Positions 1 through 8,689 of a DNA stretch of 24,008 nt are shown piece by piece. This DNA is from DATIYF01 sp035517775 (lineage in GTDB: Bacteria; Acidobacteriota; Terriglobia; Terriglobales; Acidobacteriaceae): the NCBI GenBank assembly GCA_035517775.1, contig DATIYF010000112.1, forward strand, positions 1 through 24,008, written 5' to 3'. A model generated the notes under the pieces. The model saw only the letters and a program-made list of their open reading frames with translations. It had not been told where the DNA came from and did no database searches. The first letter of the stretch is position 1. Every line of letters begins with the position of its first letter. The translations under genes were made by a program, and so were the position numbers.

Positions 1-102
1 CTGGGGTCTTCCACCTTCGGATATTCCACCAACACGCTGACCCGCTCCGATGGCACTACTTCGGCGCGGCAGATTCAGCTGGCGGTGAAGTTGTTGTTCT
101 AG
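1..102 (+). CDS. 3' end of a TonB-dependent/Oar-like outer-membrane receptor (partial)
   Basis: Frame 1 is open from the window edge to a TAG at 100-102 and gives 33 residues ending ARQIQLAVKLLF. A closing beta-strand with alternating hydrophobic residues and a terminal phenylalanine is the usual C-terminal signature of outer-membrane beta-barrels recognised by the BAM complex. The 'ARQIQLA(V/L)KLLF' form is the one I associate with the large carboxypeptidase-regulatory-domain/TonB receptors that are abundant in Acidobacteriota. Only the tail is visible, so substrate and full domain structure cannot be judged. A strong hairpin terminator follows 14 nt after the stop, consistent with this being the last gene of its transcript. 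Confidence 0.65.
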   Translation: MGSSTFGYSTNTLTRSDGTTSARQIQLAVKLLF

Positions 103-116
103 GCCTGCGCCTTTTC

Positions 117-150
117 AAGCGGCGGGGACAAAAGTCCCCGCCGCTTTAGT
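117..150 (+). terminator. Rho-independent terminator after the receptor gene
   Basis: Perfect 13-bp GC-rich stem (117-129 pairs with 134-146) closed by an AAAA tetraloop at 130-133. The tail is short and T-rich (TTTAGTTT). It starts 14 nt after the receptor stop codon, and ppa reads onward from 356, so it separates the two transcripts. Confidence 0.8.
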
Positions 151-355
151 TTGGACACAGGAATGGAAATCGAGGGTGCTTCTACGGGGCGCTGAAGCGG
201 CTAAGCTCCCACCGGCTGCCTCTTTTCCTGGCTTCTTGTGAAACCGCGCCCGGCTACCCGCTGGCGACAAGACTTCCCGCCCCCACAGGCCCACACTCAA
301 ACGCAGCCGATTTCCGGTAAGATTTCTGCAGCCCCATTTCGGAAAGGTAAGCAGA
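147..355. other. Intergenic region upstream of ppa
   Basis: About 210 bases with no credible gene. It must contain the ppa promoter. A TAAGAT hexamer at 318-323 is a possible -10 box, but there is no matching -35 element. The only clear signal is the GGAAAGG ribosome binding site at 341-347, 8 nt before the ppa GTG. Confidence 0.4.
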
Positions 356-913
356 GTGATCCATCCCTGGCATGACGTGACCCCCGGCGATCAGCTTCCG
401 CGAGAGTTCAATTCGGTGATCGAAATTCCTTTCGGCTCGAGCGTGAAGTACGAGCTCGATAAGGTCAGCGGCCTGATCAAGCTCGACCGCGTACTCTATT
501 CTGCCGTGTACTATCCGGCGAATTATGGGTTCATTCCGCAGACCTTTGCCGAAGACGACGACCCGCTCGACGTGCTGGTGCTGTGCCAGGAAACGGTGGT
601 GCCGCTGACCATTATTCACGCCCGCACCATCGGCCTGATGACCATGATTGATGGCGGCAAGAAGGACCACAAGATTATCGCCGTGGCCACCGAGGACCCC
701 GAGTTTAATGCCTATCGCGAGGCGGCCGAGATGCCTCCGCATCGCCTGCTGATGCTGCGGCGCTTTTTCCAGGATTACAAGCTGCTGGAAGGGAAAGCCG
801 TGGAGGTGGATGAAATCCGGCCGGCGGCCGAAGCGTATCCCATCATCAGCAACGCCCTGCATCGCTATAGTGAGCAGCGGCGGAAGGGCTTCAAGGCGGC
901 AGAAGCGAAGTAG
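356..913 (+). CDS. ppa: Inorganic pyrophosphatase, family I, soluble
   Basis: Hydrolyses pyrophosphate to two phosphates in the cytoplasm and so pulls nucleotide, amino-acyl-tRNA and polymer synthesis forward. The 185-residue length fits the bacterial family I enzyme (about 175 aa). The family signature D-x-D-P-x-D is present as D67-D68-D69-P70-L71-D72, giving metal ligands D67, D69 and D72. The second metal-binding segment, IDGGKKDHKI, supplies D99 and D104. The conserved FNSVIEIPFGSSVKYE stretch lies near residues 18-33 and YPANYGFIP near 53-61. The start is a GTG at 356, chosen because GGAAAGG lies 8 nt upstream and the protein begins at the usual distance from the substrate site. It stands alone between the receptor terminator and a palindromic repeat. 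Confidence 0.95.
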   Translation: MIHPWHDVTPGDQLPREFNSVIEIPFGSSVKYELDKVSGLIKLDRVLYSAVYYPANYGFIPQTFAEDDDPLDVLVLCQETVVPLTIIHARTIGLMTMIDGGKKDHKIIAVATEDPEFNAYREAAEMPPHRLLMLRRFFQDYKLLEGKAVEVDEIRPAAEAYPIISNALHRYSEQRRKGFKAAEAK

Positions 914-947
914 GCGGCGACCGTCTCACCTTGCCCTAACTGCTCTT

Positions 948-1080
948 TGTGGGGAGAGCCGCCCGCGGCTGTGCGCGGAGCGAAGCTCCGCAGTCTCTAT
1001 CTCAAGCCACCTACTGTGAAGAGAGGCAACCCTCTGGCGAGCTACGCTCGCCCGGACAGCCGAGGGCGGCTGTCCCCACA
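948..1080. repeat. Palindromic interspersed element, copy 1 (MITE/REP-like)
   Basis: A 133-bp element with terminal inverted repeats: 948-964 matches the reverse complement of 1064-1080 with one mismatch in 17. The match continues imperfectly to about 45 bp on each side (948-993 against 1035-1080), so the RNA or single strand could fold into one long hairpin with an unpaired middle. Ends read GGGGAGAGCCGCCC and GGGCGGCTGTCCCC. A second diverged copy in the same orientation lies at 3271-3396. A shorter fragment of the same motif (GGCGGCTGTCCACAG) follows at about 1089-1103. No transposase is nearby, so it is a non-autonomous element. It sits between the convergent ends of ppa and the M13 peptidase gene. 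Confidence 0.75.
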
Positions 1081-1139
1081 CAAACAAGGCGGCTGTCCAC
1101 AGACAGGCCCGCCTGAGGGATGGCGGCCTCTTCGCTCAG

Positions 1140-3176
1140 CTACCAAACCCGGCAGGCGTTGGCGCTCACCATGGGGTCGCCGGCCTTGCAGCTCCAGGCC
1201 TTTTCGAACTCCGGCATGTTCTGCACTACGCCGTCAATGCGGTATTTTCCGGGCGAGTGCGGATCCACGGTCACCAGCATACGGTTAAATTCGGGACGGC
1301 GCTCTTCACACCACACCCGGCCAAAGCCCAAAAAGAAACGCTGCTCGGGCGTATAGCCGCCAATTTTCTCGCGCGATTTGCCGGTTGTGTCTTCATCCAG
1401 AAGGTGCTCGAGAGCCATAAGTGCGATGCGGGCGCCGCCGTTATCGGCGGTGTTTTCGCCGAGGGTGAGCCGGCCGTTCAGATGCAGGTCATCCACGGCG
1501 ACGAAACTGCTGTACTCATTGGCGATACAGCTGGCCCGCTTTTCGAATTCCTCGCCATCTTTTTCCGTCCACCAGTCACGCAGGTTTCCCTGGGGATCGT
1601 ATTTGCGGCCTTGGTCGTCGAAGCCGTGGGTCAGCTCGTGGCCAATCACGATGCCGATGCCGCCGAAGTTCACGGCGTCGTCCATCTTTTTGTCGAAGAA
1701 GGGGGGCTGCAGGATGCCGGCGGGAAACACGATCTCGTTCTTCTGCGGCTGGTAATAGGCGTTGACTGTGGGCGGCGTCATCTCCCACTCGCCTTTATCC
1801 ACCGGCTTGCCGATCTTGTCGAGTTCACGTTTGGCTTCAAATTCATTGCCGCGAAAGAAATTTCCCAGCAGGTCGCCGCGCTCGATGCGAAGCGGGCTGT
1901 AGTCGCGCCATTTGTCGGGATAGCCGATCTTGTTATTGATGGCCGCCAGCTTGATCAGCGCCTGCTTCTTGGTCTCTTCTGACATCCAGGGCAGGTTCTG
2001 GATATCCTCTTTCAGCGAGGCCTCGAGCTCGTTCACCATCTTCAACATGCGGCGCTTGCCCTCGGCGCCGAAGGTGCGCTCCACGTAGCGCTGGCCCAGG
2101 GCCTCGCCGAGTTCGCGGTCGGTCAGGGCCACGCAGCGTTTCCAGCGCGGACGATTCTCTTTTTGCCCGGTCAGGTATTGGCGCATCTGAAAGTTTGCGT
2201 CCACATAGGGCTGCGAAAGCCAGGGAGCGGCGGTGCTGAGCAAGCGCCAGCCGGCGTAGGTCTTGAGCGCTTCGAGCGACTGCGACTGCAGCACGCCGTT
2301 TACGTCCTTGAAGAATTCCGGGTTCTTGAGGTTCAGCTCAGAAAAGCTGGGTGCCCCGACCGCGGTGAAGTAGCGGGCGAGAAAGAAATCCGGGGCCAGC
2401 GCCTCGGCCTGTTGCGTGCCCATGGTATGGTCACGGTTCTTGGGATCGCGGCGCAAGGTGCGGTCCATGGAAGCTTGGGCCAGCGACATCTCAATCCCCA
2501 GGATGGTCTGGGCGGCGGCTTCGGCCTGTTTCTGCGTTTCACCCGTGAGCGTGAGCAATTGGGTGATGTACTCCGCGAGATGCTTGCGCAGCTCGATGTT
2601 CTTGGGCGTGTCTTTGACGTAGTAATCGCGGTCGGGCAGCGAGAGGCCGCCCTGGTCGAGATAGGCCACATCCATATCAGCATTGTGCAGGTCGGCATCC
2701 GAGCCGAAATCAAAGAGCGTATTGGCGCCCAGCAGATGGTCGTGGGCAATGGTCTCGATCAGCTCTTCTTTGCTGGTCACGGCGGCAATGCGCGCCAGTT
2801 CGGGCTTGAGCGGGGTCAGGCCGGCGGCGTCCACGGCTTTCTCGTCCATGCAGGCCTGGTAGAAATCGCCGATTTTCTGGTCAACGGCATCGCGCCCGGG
2901 GTCGGCGGTGGAGTCTTTTTCCAGAATGTCTTTCAGCACCAGATCGTTGCGTTCATCCAGCTGCACGAAGCTGAGCCACATGGTCTGGTCGGCAGGGATT
3001 TGCGTCTTCTTGAGCCAGTTGCCGCAGGAGTACTGATAAAAGTCGGCGCACGGGCTCACCGTCTTATCAATGGTATCGAGATTGAATTCCAGCGAAGAAG
3101 GGGAGGACTCAGGCGACTGCGCGAGACAGGGCGCGGCCAGCAGAAGGCAGACCAGCCAAAACGAAACAGAGCGCAT
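1140..3176 (-). CDS. Secreted M13 family zinc metallopeptidase (neprilysin/PepO-like)
   Basis: Predicted exported endopeptidase that cleaves oligopeptides outside the cytoplasmic membrane. The 678-residue length is normal for M13. An N-terminal signal peptide (MRSVSFWLVCLLLAAPCLAQ, probable cleavage after Ala-Gln) precedes the M13 N-domain, with CADFYQYSCGNW near residues 43-54. The catalytic domain shows VNAYY at 471-475, the zinc motif HELTH at 513-517, and GENTAD at 573-578, where E574 is the third zinc ligand and D578 is the conserved aspartate. The protein ends in CRVW, the C-terminal Cys-x-x-Trp typical of M13 enzymes. Start is the ATG at 3176; a GAGG lies about 13 nt upstream. The gene stands alone, flanked on both sides by copies of the same palindromic element. 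Confidence 0.95.
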   Translation of the reverse strand: MRSVSFWLVCLLLAAPCLAQSPESSPSSLEFNLDTIDKTVSPCADFYQYSCGNWLKKTQIPADQTMWLSFVQLDERNDLVLKDILEKDSTADPGRDAVDQKIGDFYQACMDEKAVDAAGLTPLKPELARIAAVTSKEELIETIAHDHLLGANTLFDFGSDADLHNADMDVAYLDQGGLSLPDRDYYVKDTPKNIELRKHLAEYITQLLTLTGETQKQAEAAAQTILGIEMSLAQASMDRTLRRDPKNRDHTMGTQQAEALAPDFFLARYFTAVGAPSFSELNLKNPEFFKDVNGVLQSQSLEALKTYAGWRLLSTAAPWLSQPYVDANFQMRQYLTGQKENRPRWKRCVALTDRELGEALGQRYVERTFGAEGKRRMLKMVNELEASLKEDIQNLPWMSEETKKQALIKLAAINNKIGYPDKWRDYSPLRIERGDLLGNFFRGNEFEAKRELDKIGKPVDKGEWEMTPPTVNAYYQPQKNEIVFPAGILQPPFFDKKMDDAVNFGGIGIVIGHELTHGFDDQGRKYDPQGNLRDWWTEKDGEEFEKRASCIANEYSSFVAVDDLHLNGRLTLGENTADNGGARIALMALEHLLDEDTTGKSREKIGGYTPEQRFFLGFGRVWCEERRPEFNRMLVTVDPHSPGKYRIDGVVQNMPEFEKAWSCKAGDPMVSANACRVW

Positions 3177-3211
3177 TTGTCTTTTTGACCTCGAGTGGAT
3201 TGGGACTGAAA

Positions 3212-3241
3212 ATTGTATGCCCGTAGCAGTTAGACGAACAA
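3212..3241 (-). promoter_or_regulatory. Candidate promoter of the M13 peptidase gene
   Basis: On the minus strand a TTGTTC hexamer (3236-3241) and a TACAAT hexamer (3212-3217) are 18 nt apart. The -10 differs from TATAAT at one base; the -35 matches at three to four positions. Transcription would start near 3205, about 30 nt upstream of the ATG. Confidence 0.45.
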
Positions 3242-3270
3242 GGGACCCGGGAAGGTAGCGGGTCTCGCGC

Positions 3271-3396
3271 GGGGAGAGCCGCCCTCGCCTGTCCGAGCGA
3301 AGCTCCCAGCCTCACTCCTGAAGGCTGCCAGCGCCGCAGAGAGGCGAACCCTCCGGCGAGCTATGCCCGCCCGGGCAGCCGGGGGCGGCTGTCCCC
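3271..3396. repeat. Palindromic interspersed element, copy 2 (MITE/REP-like)
   Basis: A 126-bp diverged copy of the element at 948-1080, in the same orientation. It has the same ends (GGGGAGAGCCGCCC and GGGCGGCTGTCCCC). It also shares the internal blocks GAGCGAAGCTCC on the left and AGAGAGGC.AACCCTC.GGCGAGCTA on the right, with a poorly conserved centre. The arms pair over roughly 38 bp. It lies between the divergent M13 peptidase and thiC genes, upstream of the thiC promoter candidate. Confidence 0.75.
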
Positions 3397-3453
3397 GGCG
3401 GGATTGGCAGACCGCCATCCCCCTCACAGCCCGCTGTCCCTGCACCTGCGTCG

Positions 3454-3459
3454 TATAAT
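3454..3459 (+). promoter_or_regulatory. Candidate -10 box of thiC
   Basis: A perfect TATAAT at 3454-3459, 38 nt before the thiC ATG, in an otherwise GC-rich stretch. No good -35 hexamer is seen at 16-18 nt spacing. If used, the leader would be only about 30 nt, too short for a TPP riboswitch. Confidence 0.45.
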
Positions 3460-3496
3460 CGGAACATATTCTGAGCAGAACAGTGAGGTCAGGCCG

Positions 3497-4945
<1,449 letters not shown>

Positions 4946-5023
4946 CTGAGCCATATTCCGGCGTCACCAGGCGCAGGAAACCGGCCTCAAAATTGACCAA
5001 ACCAGTTAGAATCTGTGCGGTCG

Positions 5024-5040
5024 CCCGCTTTTTAAGCGGG
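5024..5040 (+). other. Short hairpin before the HTH gene
   Basis: CCCGCTT (5024-5030) pairs perfectly with AAGCGGG (5034-5040) across a TTT loop. There is no T tail, so it is a poor terminator for thiC. Its 3' arm overlaps the GGGAG that would serve as ribosome binding site for the GTG at 5046, so it could limit translation of the next gene. Confidence 0.45.
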
Positions 5041-5045
5041 AGAAG

Positions 5046-5453
5046 GTGAGTCGAGCGAAAAGCATGGAGAGGCTTGATTCCTGGAAAGAAATAGCAGGGT
5101 TTTTTCGGCGCGGGGTCCGCACCGTACAGCGCTGGGAGAAGACCGAGCGCTTGCCGGTGCACCGGCACCTGCACGCAAAACGAGGATCGGTGTACGCCTT
5201 GCGCTCCGAGCTTGCCAAGTGGCAGCAGCAGCGCGAAGCTTCCAATCATGCCGGCAGGGACGGCAACTTTCGCTCGCAATTGGACAAGCTGCGTGAGTTG
5301 AGCCTGGAGCAGGTGATGTTGATGGGCGAACTGCATCGGGCGCTTAAGAGCACCCGAGATAAGCTCGCGCAGATTCAACGAAGGAATATCTTCGCGCCCG
5401 GCGGGCCGGCCGGCTCCGGGACCTCAGGCGGTCCGTTTCAACCGGCCGGCTGA
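5046..5453 (+). CDS. Small MerR/excisionase-like helix-turn-helix protein
   Basis: A 135-residue probable DNA-binding protein. Residues 10-62 carry a winged-HTH signature (LDSWKEIAGFF, RTVQRWEKTERLPVHR, then SELAKW) of the kind that often heads acidobacterial regulators fused to TPR or sensor domains. Here no such partner domain follows. Residues about 78-112 form an amphipathic, probably coiled-coil helix that could mediate dimerisation, and the last 20 residues are Gly/Pro-rich. The start is uncertain: GTG at 5046 has GGGAG just upstream, partly inside a hairpin, and ATG at 5064 would remove six residues without harming the HTH. It lies 100 nt after thiC on the same strand. No target can be inferred. 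Confidence 0.7.
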   Translation: MSRAKSMERLDSWKEIAGFFRRGVRTVQRWEKTERLPVHRHLHAKRGSVYALRSELAKWQQQREASNHAGRDGNFRSQLDKLRELSLEQVMLMGELHRALKSTRDKLAQIQRRNIFAPGGPAGSGTSGGPFQPAG

Positions 5454-5728
5454 AACGCCCTTCTTATTCTGCCTGGCGGTTACGCCCACGTCTTTCCCGG
5501 TTTGCTTCACCTCGGTCCGCCACCGGCCCGCGTTGCTGGCACGCTTGGAATCACCGGCTGCCGCCCGCGGCCACAATTCGCTCCTCAGGCTCGCCTTCTT
5601 CCCATGCTACAATCCGCTGGCGGACAAGGTTGCCGATTCCAGGGTCCGCTAGCAGCAAAACAGACCATCGTTGACCTGTCAGCCGGTCCCTTGCGGCGCC
5701 AAGAATTCTCCGCACAGGCAGGTCCCCC
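5454..5728. other. Intergenic region before the CheB-CheR gene
   Basis: About 275 bases with no supported gene. TACAAT at 5608-5613 is a possible -10 element and TTGACC at 5671-5676 resembles a -35, but neither has a convincing partner at normal spacing. No hairpin terminator for the HTH gene is evident. Confidence 0.3.
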
Positions 5729-8689
5729 ATGAGAGCGGTCTTGAAAATCAAGCGGCGCAACTCCGCCTCCTCGCCCGCCAAAAGCCAAAGCGAAACCTTC
5801 CCGATCGTCGGCATCGGCGCCTCCGCCGGCGGTCTGGAGGCTTTCTCCGAGCTGCTGCGCGCGCTGCCGGAAAAGACCGGCATGGCCTTCGTGCTGGTGC
5901 AGCATCTTGATCCCAAGCACACCAGCGACCTGCGGGAGATTCTTTCCCGCACCACCAGGATTCCGGTGCAGGAAGTGACCGATGGCATCCGAGTGCGGCC
6001 CAACCAGGTCTATGTGATTCCTCCAAATACCAGCATCGCCTTGAAAGACGGCGCGCTCAAACTGGGGGCGCGGGTGCTCACCCGCGGCCAGCACATGCCC
6101 ATTGACCACTTCCTGCGAACCCTGGCGGCAACCCACGGCAACCGCGCCATCGGCGTGATTCTCTCGGGCACGGCTTCCGACGGTACCGAAGGCTGCCGCG
6201 CCATTAAAGCCGCCGGCGGCATCACCTTCGCCCAGAATGAAGAGTCGGCCAGGTACGCCAGCATGCCGCACAACGCGGCCGCGGCGGGGTGCATAGACTT
6301 CGTGCTGGCGCCGCAGGAAATTGCCAAAGAGCTGGACCGCGTGGCCCGCCATCCCTATCTGGTGCCGGCCAGCGCTCACCAGGCCGAGGCTGCCATTGCT
6401 CCCCGCGACCAGATGGAAGTGCTGCTCTCCCTGCTGCACGACGCCAGCGGGGTGGATTTCACCCACTACAAACAAACAACCCTGCAGCGCCGCATCCAGC
6501 GCCGCATGGCGCTGCACAAGCTGGAAAAGCTTACCGATTACCTCCGCTTCGTGCGCAATAACCCAGGAGAAGTTGATGAGCTCTACCAGGACATCCTGAT
6601 CCACGTCACCGGCTTCTTCCGCGACCCCTCAGTTTTCGAGGCGCTGCGCAAGTCCGTCCTGCCGCAACTTTTTAAAGACAAAAGGAAAGAGGGAACGGTG
6701 CGGGTGTGGGTGCCGGGCTGCTCCACCGGCGAAGAGGTCTATTCCCTGGCTATGCTCATGCTGGAGTATCTGTGGCTGGAGACCAACCGGACTGCCAAGC
6801 TGCGCCTGGGCAATGTGCCCTTCCAGATCTTTGCCACCGACATCAGCGATGCTTCCCTGGATCGCGCCCGCGCCGGTCTGTACTCGGAATCGCTGCTGGC
6901 CGATGTCTCTCCCGAGCGCCTGCGGCGCTTTTTCATTCGCCTGGATGGCGGTTACCAGATCGTCAAGCCGGTGCGCGAAATGTGCATCTTCGCCAAGCAG
7001 AACGTGGCCAAGGACCCGCCCTTTTCCAATCTTGACCTGATCAGCTGCCGCAATCTGCTCATCTACCTGGGGCCGGTGCTGCAGAAGCGGGTCATTCCCA
7101 CTCTGCACTACGCCCTCAAGCCCGATGGCTACCTGATGCTGGGCGAGGCCGAAAACCTGGGCAATTTCGCCGAGTATTTCGTCGCCTTGGACAAAAAAAG
7201 CAAGATCTTCCAGAAGCGGAAGGCCCCCACCCGCCTGGTGAATTACTTTGGCGGCCTCGACTTCGGCATTCGCCGCGCCGGCGAGGCGACGAAGGCGCCG
7301 CGCGAAGCGCGTACGGAGTTCACCATCGAAAAAGAAGTGGACCGCCTGCTGATCAACCGCTTTGTGCCCGCCAGCGTGGTGGTCAATGAGGATATGGAGA
7401 TCGTGCACCTGCGGGGCAAGACCGGGGCATACCTGGAACCGGCCGCCGGCCATCCCACCTTCAGCCTCTCCAAGATGGCGCGCGAGGGCCTGCTGGTGGA
7501 CCTGCGGGCGGCCATCGCCAAGGCAAGAAAGGAGAACGCGCCGGTGCACAAGGAAGGCGTGCGGGTGCAATCCAACGGGCACACCCGCGAGGTGAACCTG
7601 GAAGTGACGCCCTTGCGCGGAGCGAACCCGCGGGAGCGCTACTACGTCATCGTCTTTCAGGACTTGCCCTCGCCGGCGGCGCAGAAGCGCGAGGAAAAGA
7701 AGCGGGTGCTCTCCGCCCGCGACGGCGTCTCGCGTGAAAACGCCGGGCTCAAGCGCGAGCTGGAACAACTGCGGGAGCAGTTCCATGCCCTGATCGAAGA
7801 GCATGAAACCACCTCCGAAGAGTTCAAGTCGGCCAATGAAGAAGTGCTCTCCGCCAACGAAGAATTGCAAAGCACCAACGAAGAGCTGGAGACGGCCAAA
7901 GAAGAGCTGCAATCCACCAACGAAGAATTAACCACGCTGAACGAGGAGCTGCAGAACCGCAACGCCGAGCTGACCTCAGTCAATAACGACCTGCTCAATC
8001 TGCTGGGCAACGTCGCCGTACCGGTGGTGATTGTGGACCAGGAGCTGCGCATCCGGCGCTTTACCCCTCCGGCGCAGAAGCTGCTCAACCTTCTGCCCAG
8101 CGACATTGGCCGCCGCCTGAGCGAGATCCGGCCCAACTTGTCGGTGGACGATCTGAGCCCGTTCGCGCGCGGATGCATCGAGAACGTGACCGTCCAGGAA
8201 CAGGAGGTGCAGGAGATGGAGGCGGGTACCTGGTACGTGATGCGTGCCCGCCCTTACCGGACCTGGGACGGCAAGATTGACGGCGCCGTGATCAGCTTGG
8301 AGAACATTGACGCTTTCAGGCGCAACCTGGAGCGGGCGCTGCAATACGCCCAGATGCTCATTGAAAATGCCCGCGAAGCCATCCTGGTGCTGGATAGCAA
8401 ATTGCGCGTGGCCAATGCCAACCCGGCCTTCTACCGCAACTTCCAGGTTGATCAGCAGCAAACCGAGGGCCGCCCGGTTTACGCCCTGGGCAACGGACAG
8501 TGGAACATTCCCCGGCTGCGCGATCTGCTGGAGAACGTCTTACCCAACAATGGCCGGGTGGAGGATTTTGAAGTGAAGCATGATTTTCCCCACCTGGGCA
8601 AGCGGACCATGATACTGAACGCCCGCCGCATCGAGCCGGAAGCCGGGCGGCAGCTGATTCTGCTGTATATCGAGGATGTAACCGGGTAA
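5729..8689 (+). CDS. CheB-CheR-PAS-PAS hybrid chemotaxis-type signalling protein, no kinase domain
   Basis: A 986-residue fusion. Residues 25-205 are a CheB methylesterase domain without the usual N-terminal receiver. Its catalytic triad is visible as S32 (GASAGG), H59 (VQHLDP) and D151 (SGTASDG). Residues 228-490 are a CheR methyltransferase: an all-alpha N-domain, then the SAM-binding VPGCSTGEE at 328-336 and the NLDLISCRNLLIYL block at 434-447. A linker (500-650) leads to a long coiled coil (about 660-757) built of 7-residue NEELQST/NEELETA-type repeats. PAS-like domains follow at about 757-860 and 870-985. Related proteins often continue into a histidine kinase; this one stops at IEDVTG directly after the second PAS. 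No chemoreceptor, cheA or cheW is in the window, so it may act in a non-chemotaxis pathway. Start ATG at 5729 has only a weak GCAGG ribosome binding site. Confidence 0.93.
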   Translation: MRAVLKIKRRNSASSPAKSQSETFPIVGIGASAGGLEAFSELLRALPEKTGMAFVLVQHLDPKHTSDLREILSRTTRIPVQEVTDGIRVRPNQVYVIPPNTSIALKDGALKLGARVLTRGQHMPIDHFLRTLAATHGNRAIGVILSGTASDGTEGCRAIKAAGGITFAQNEESARYASMPHNAAAAGCIDFVLAPQEIAKELDRVARHPYLVPASAHQAEAAIAPRDQMEVLLSLLHDASGVDFTHYKQTTLQRRIQRRMALHKLEKLTDYLRFVRNNPGEVDELYQDILIHVTGFFRDPSVFEALRKSVLPQLFKDKRKEGTVRVWVPGCSTGEEVYSLAMLMLEYLWLETNRTAKLRLGNVPFQIFATDISDASLDRARAGLYSESLLADVSPERLRRFFIRLDGGYQIVKPVREMCIFAKQNVAKDPPFSNLDLISCRNLLIYLGPVLQKRVIPTLHYALKPDGYLMLGEAENLGNFAEYFVALDKKSKIFQKRKAPTRLVNYFGGLDFGIRRAGEATKAPREARTEFTIEKEVDRLLINRFVPASVVVNEDMEIVHLRGKTGAYLEPAAGHPTFSLSKMAREGLLVDLRAAIAKARKENAPVHKEGVRVQSNGHTREVNLEVTPLRGANPRERYYVIVFQDLPSPAAQKREEKKRVLSARDGVSRENAGLKRELEQLREQFHALIEEHETTSEEFKSANEEVLSANEELQSTNEELETAKEELQSTNEELTTLNEELQNRNAELTSVNNDLLNLLGNVAVPVVIVDQELRIRRFTPPAQKLLNLLPSDIGRRLSEIRPNLSVDDLSPFARGCIENVTVQEQEVQEMEAGTWYVMRARPYRTWDGKIDGAVISLENIDAFRRNLERALQYAQMLIENAREAILVLDSKLRVANANPAFYRNFQVDQQQTEGRPVYALGNGQWNIPRLRDLLENVLPNNGRVEDFEVKHDFPHLGKRTMILNARRIEPEAGRQLILLYIEDVTG

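Noticed and set aside
254..862. 202-codon minus-strand frame over ppa
   Set aside because: Antisense shadow of the pyrophosphatase gene, which carries all family metal ligands.
2163..3188. 341-codon plus-strand frame antisense to the M13 peptidase
   Set aside because: The minus strand encodes a complete M13 enzyme with HELTH and GENTAD; the antisense frame has no recognisable motif or ribosome binding site.
3404..3496. 31-residue N-terminal extension of ThiC from TTG 3404
   Set aside because: It would begin upstream of the TATAAT at 3454, has no ribosome binding site, and the ATG at 3497 has GAGG at 8 nt.
3397..3496. TPP riboswitch before thiC
   Set aside because: No THI-box core sequences seen and the space after the likely promoter is too short.
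4993..5012. TTGACC and TAGAAT hexamers before the HTH gene as a promoter
   Set aside because: Only 8 nt apart, far below the 16-18 nt needed.
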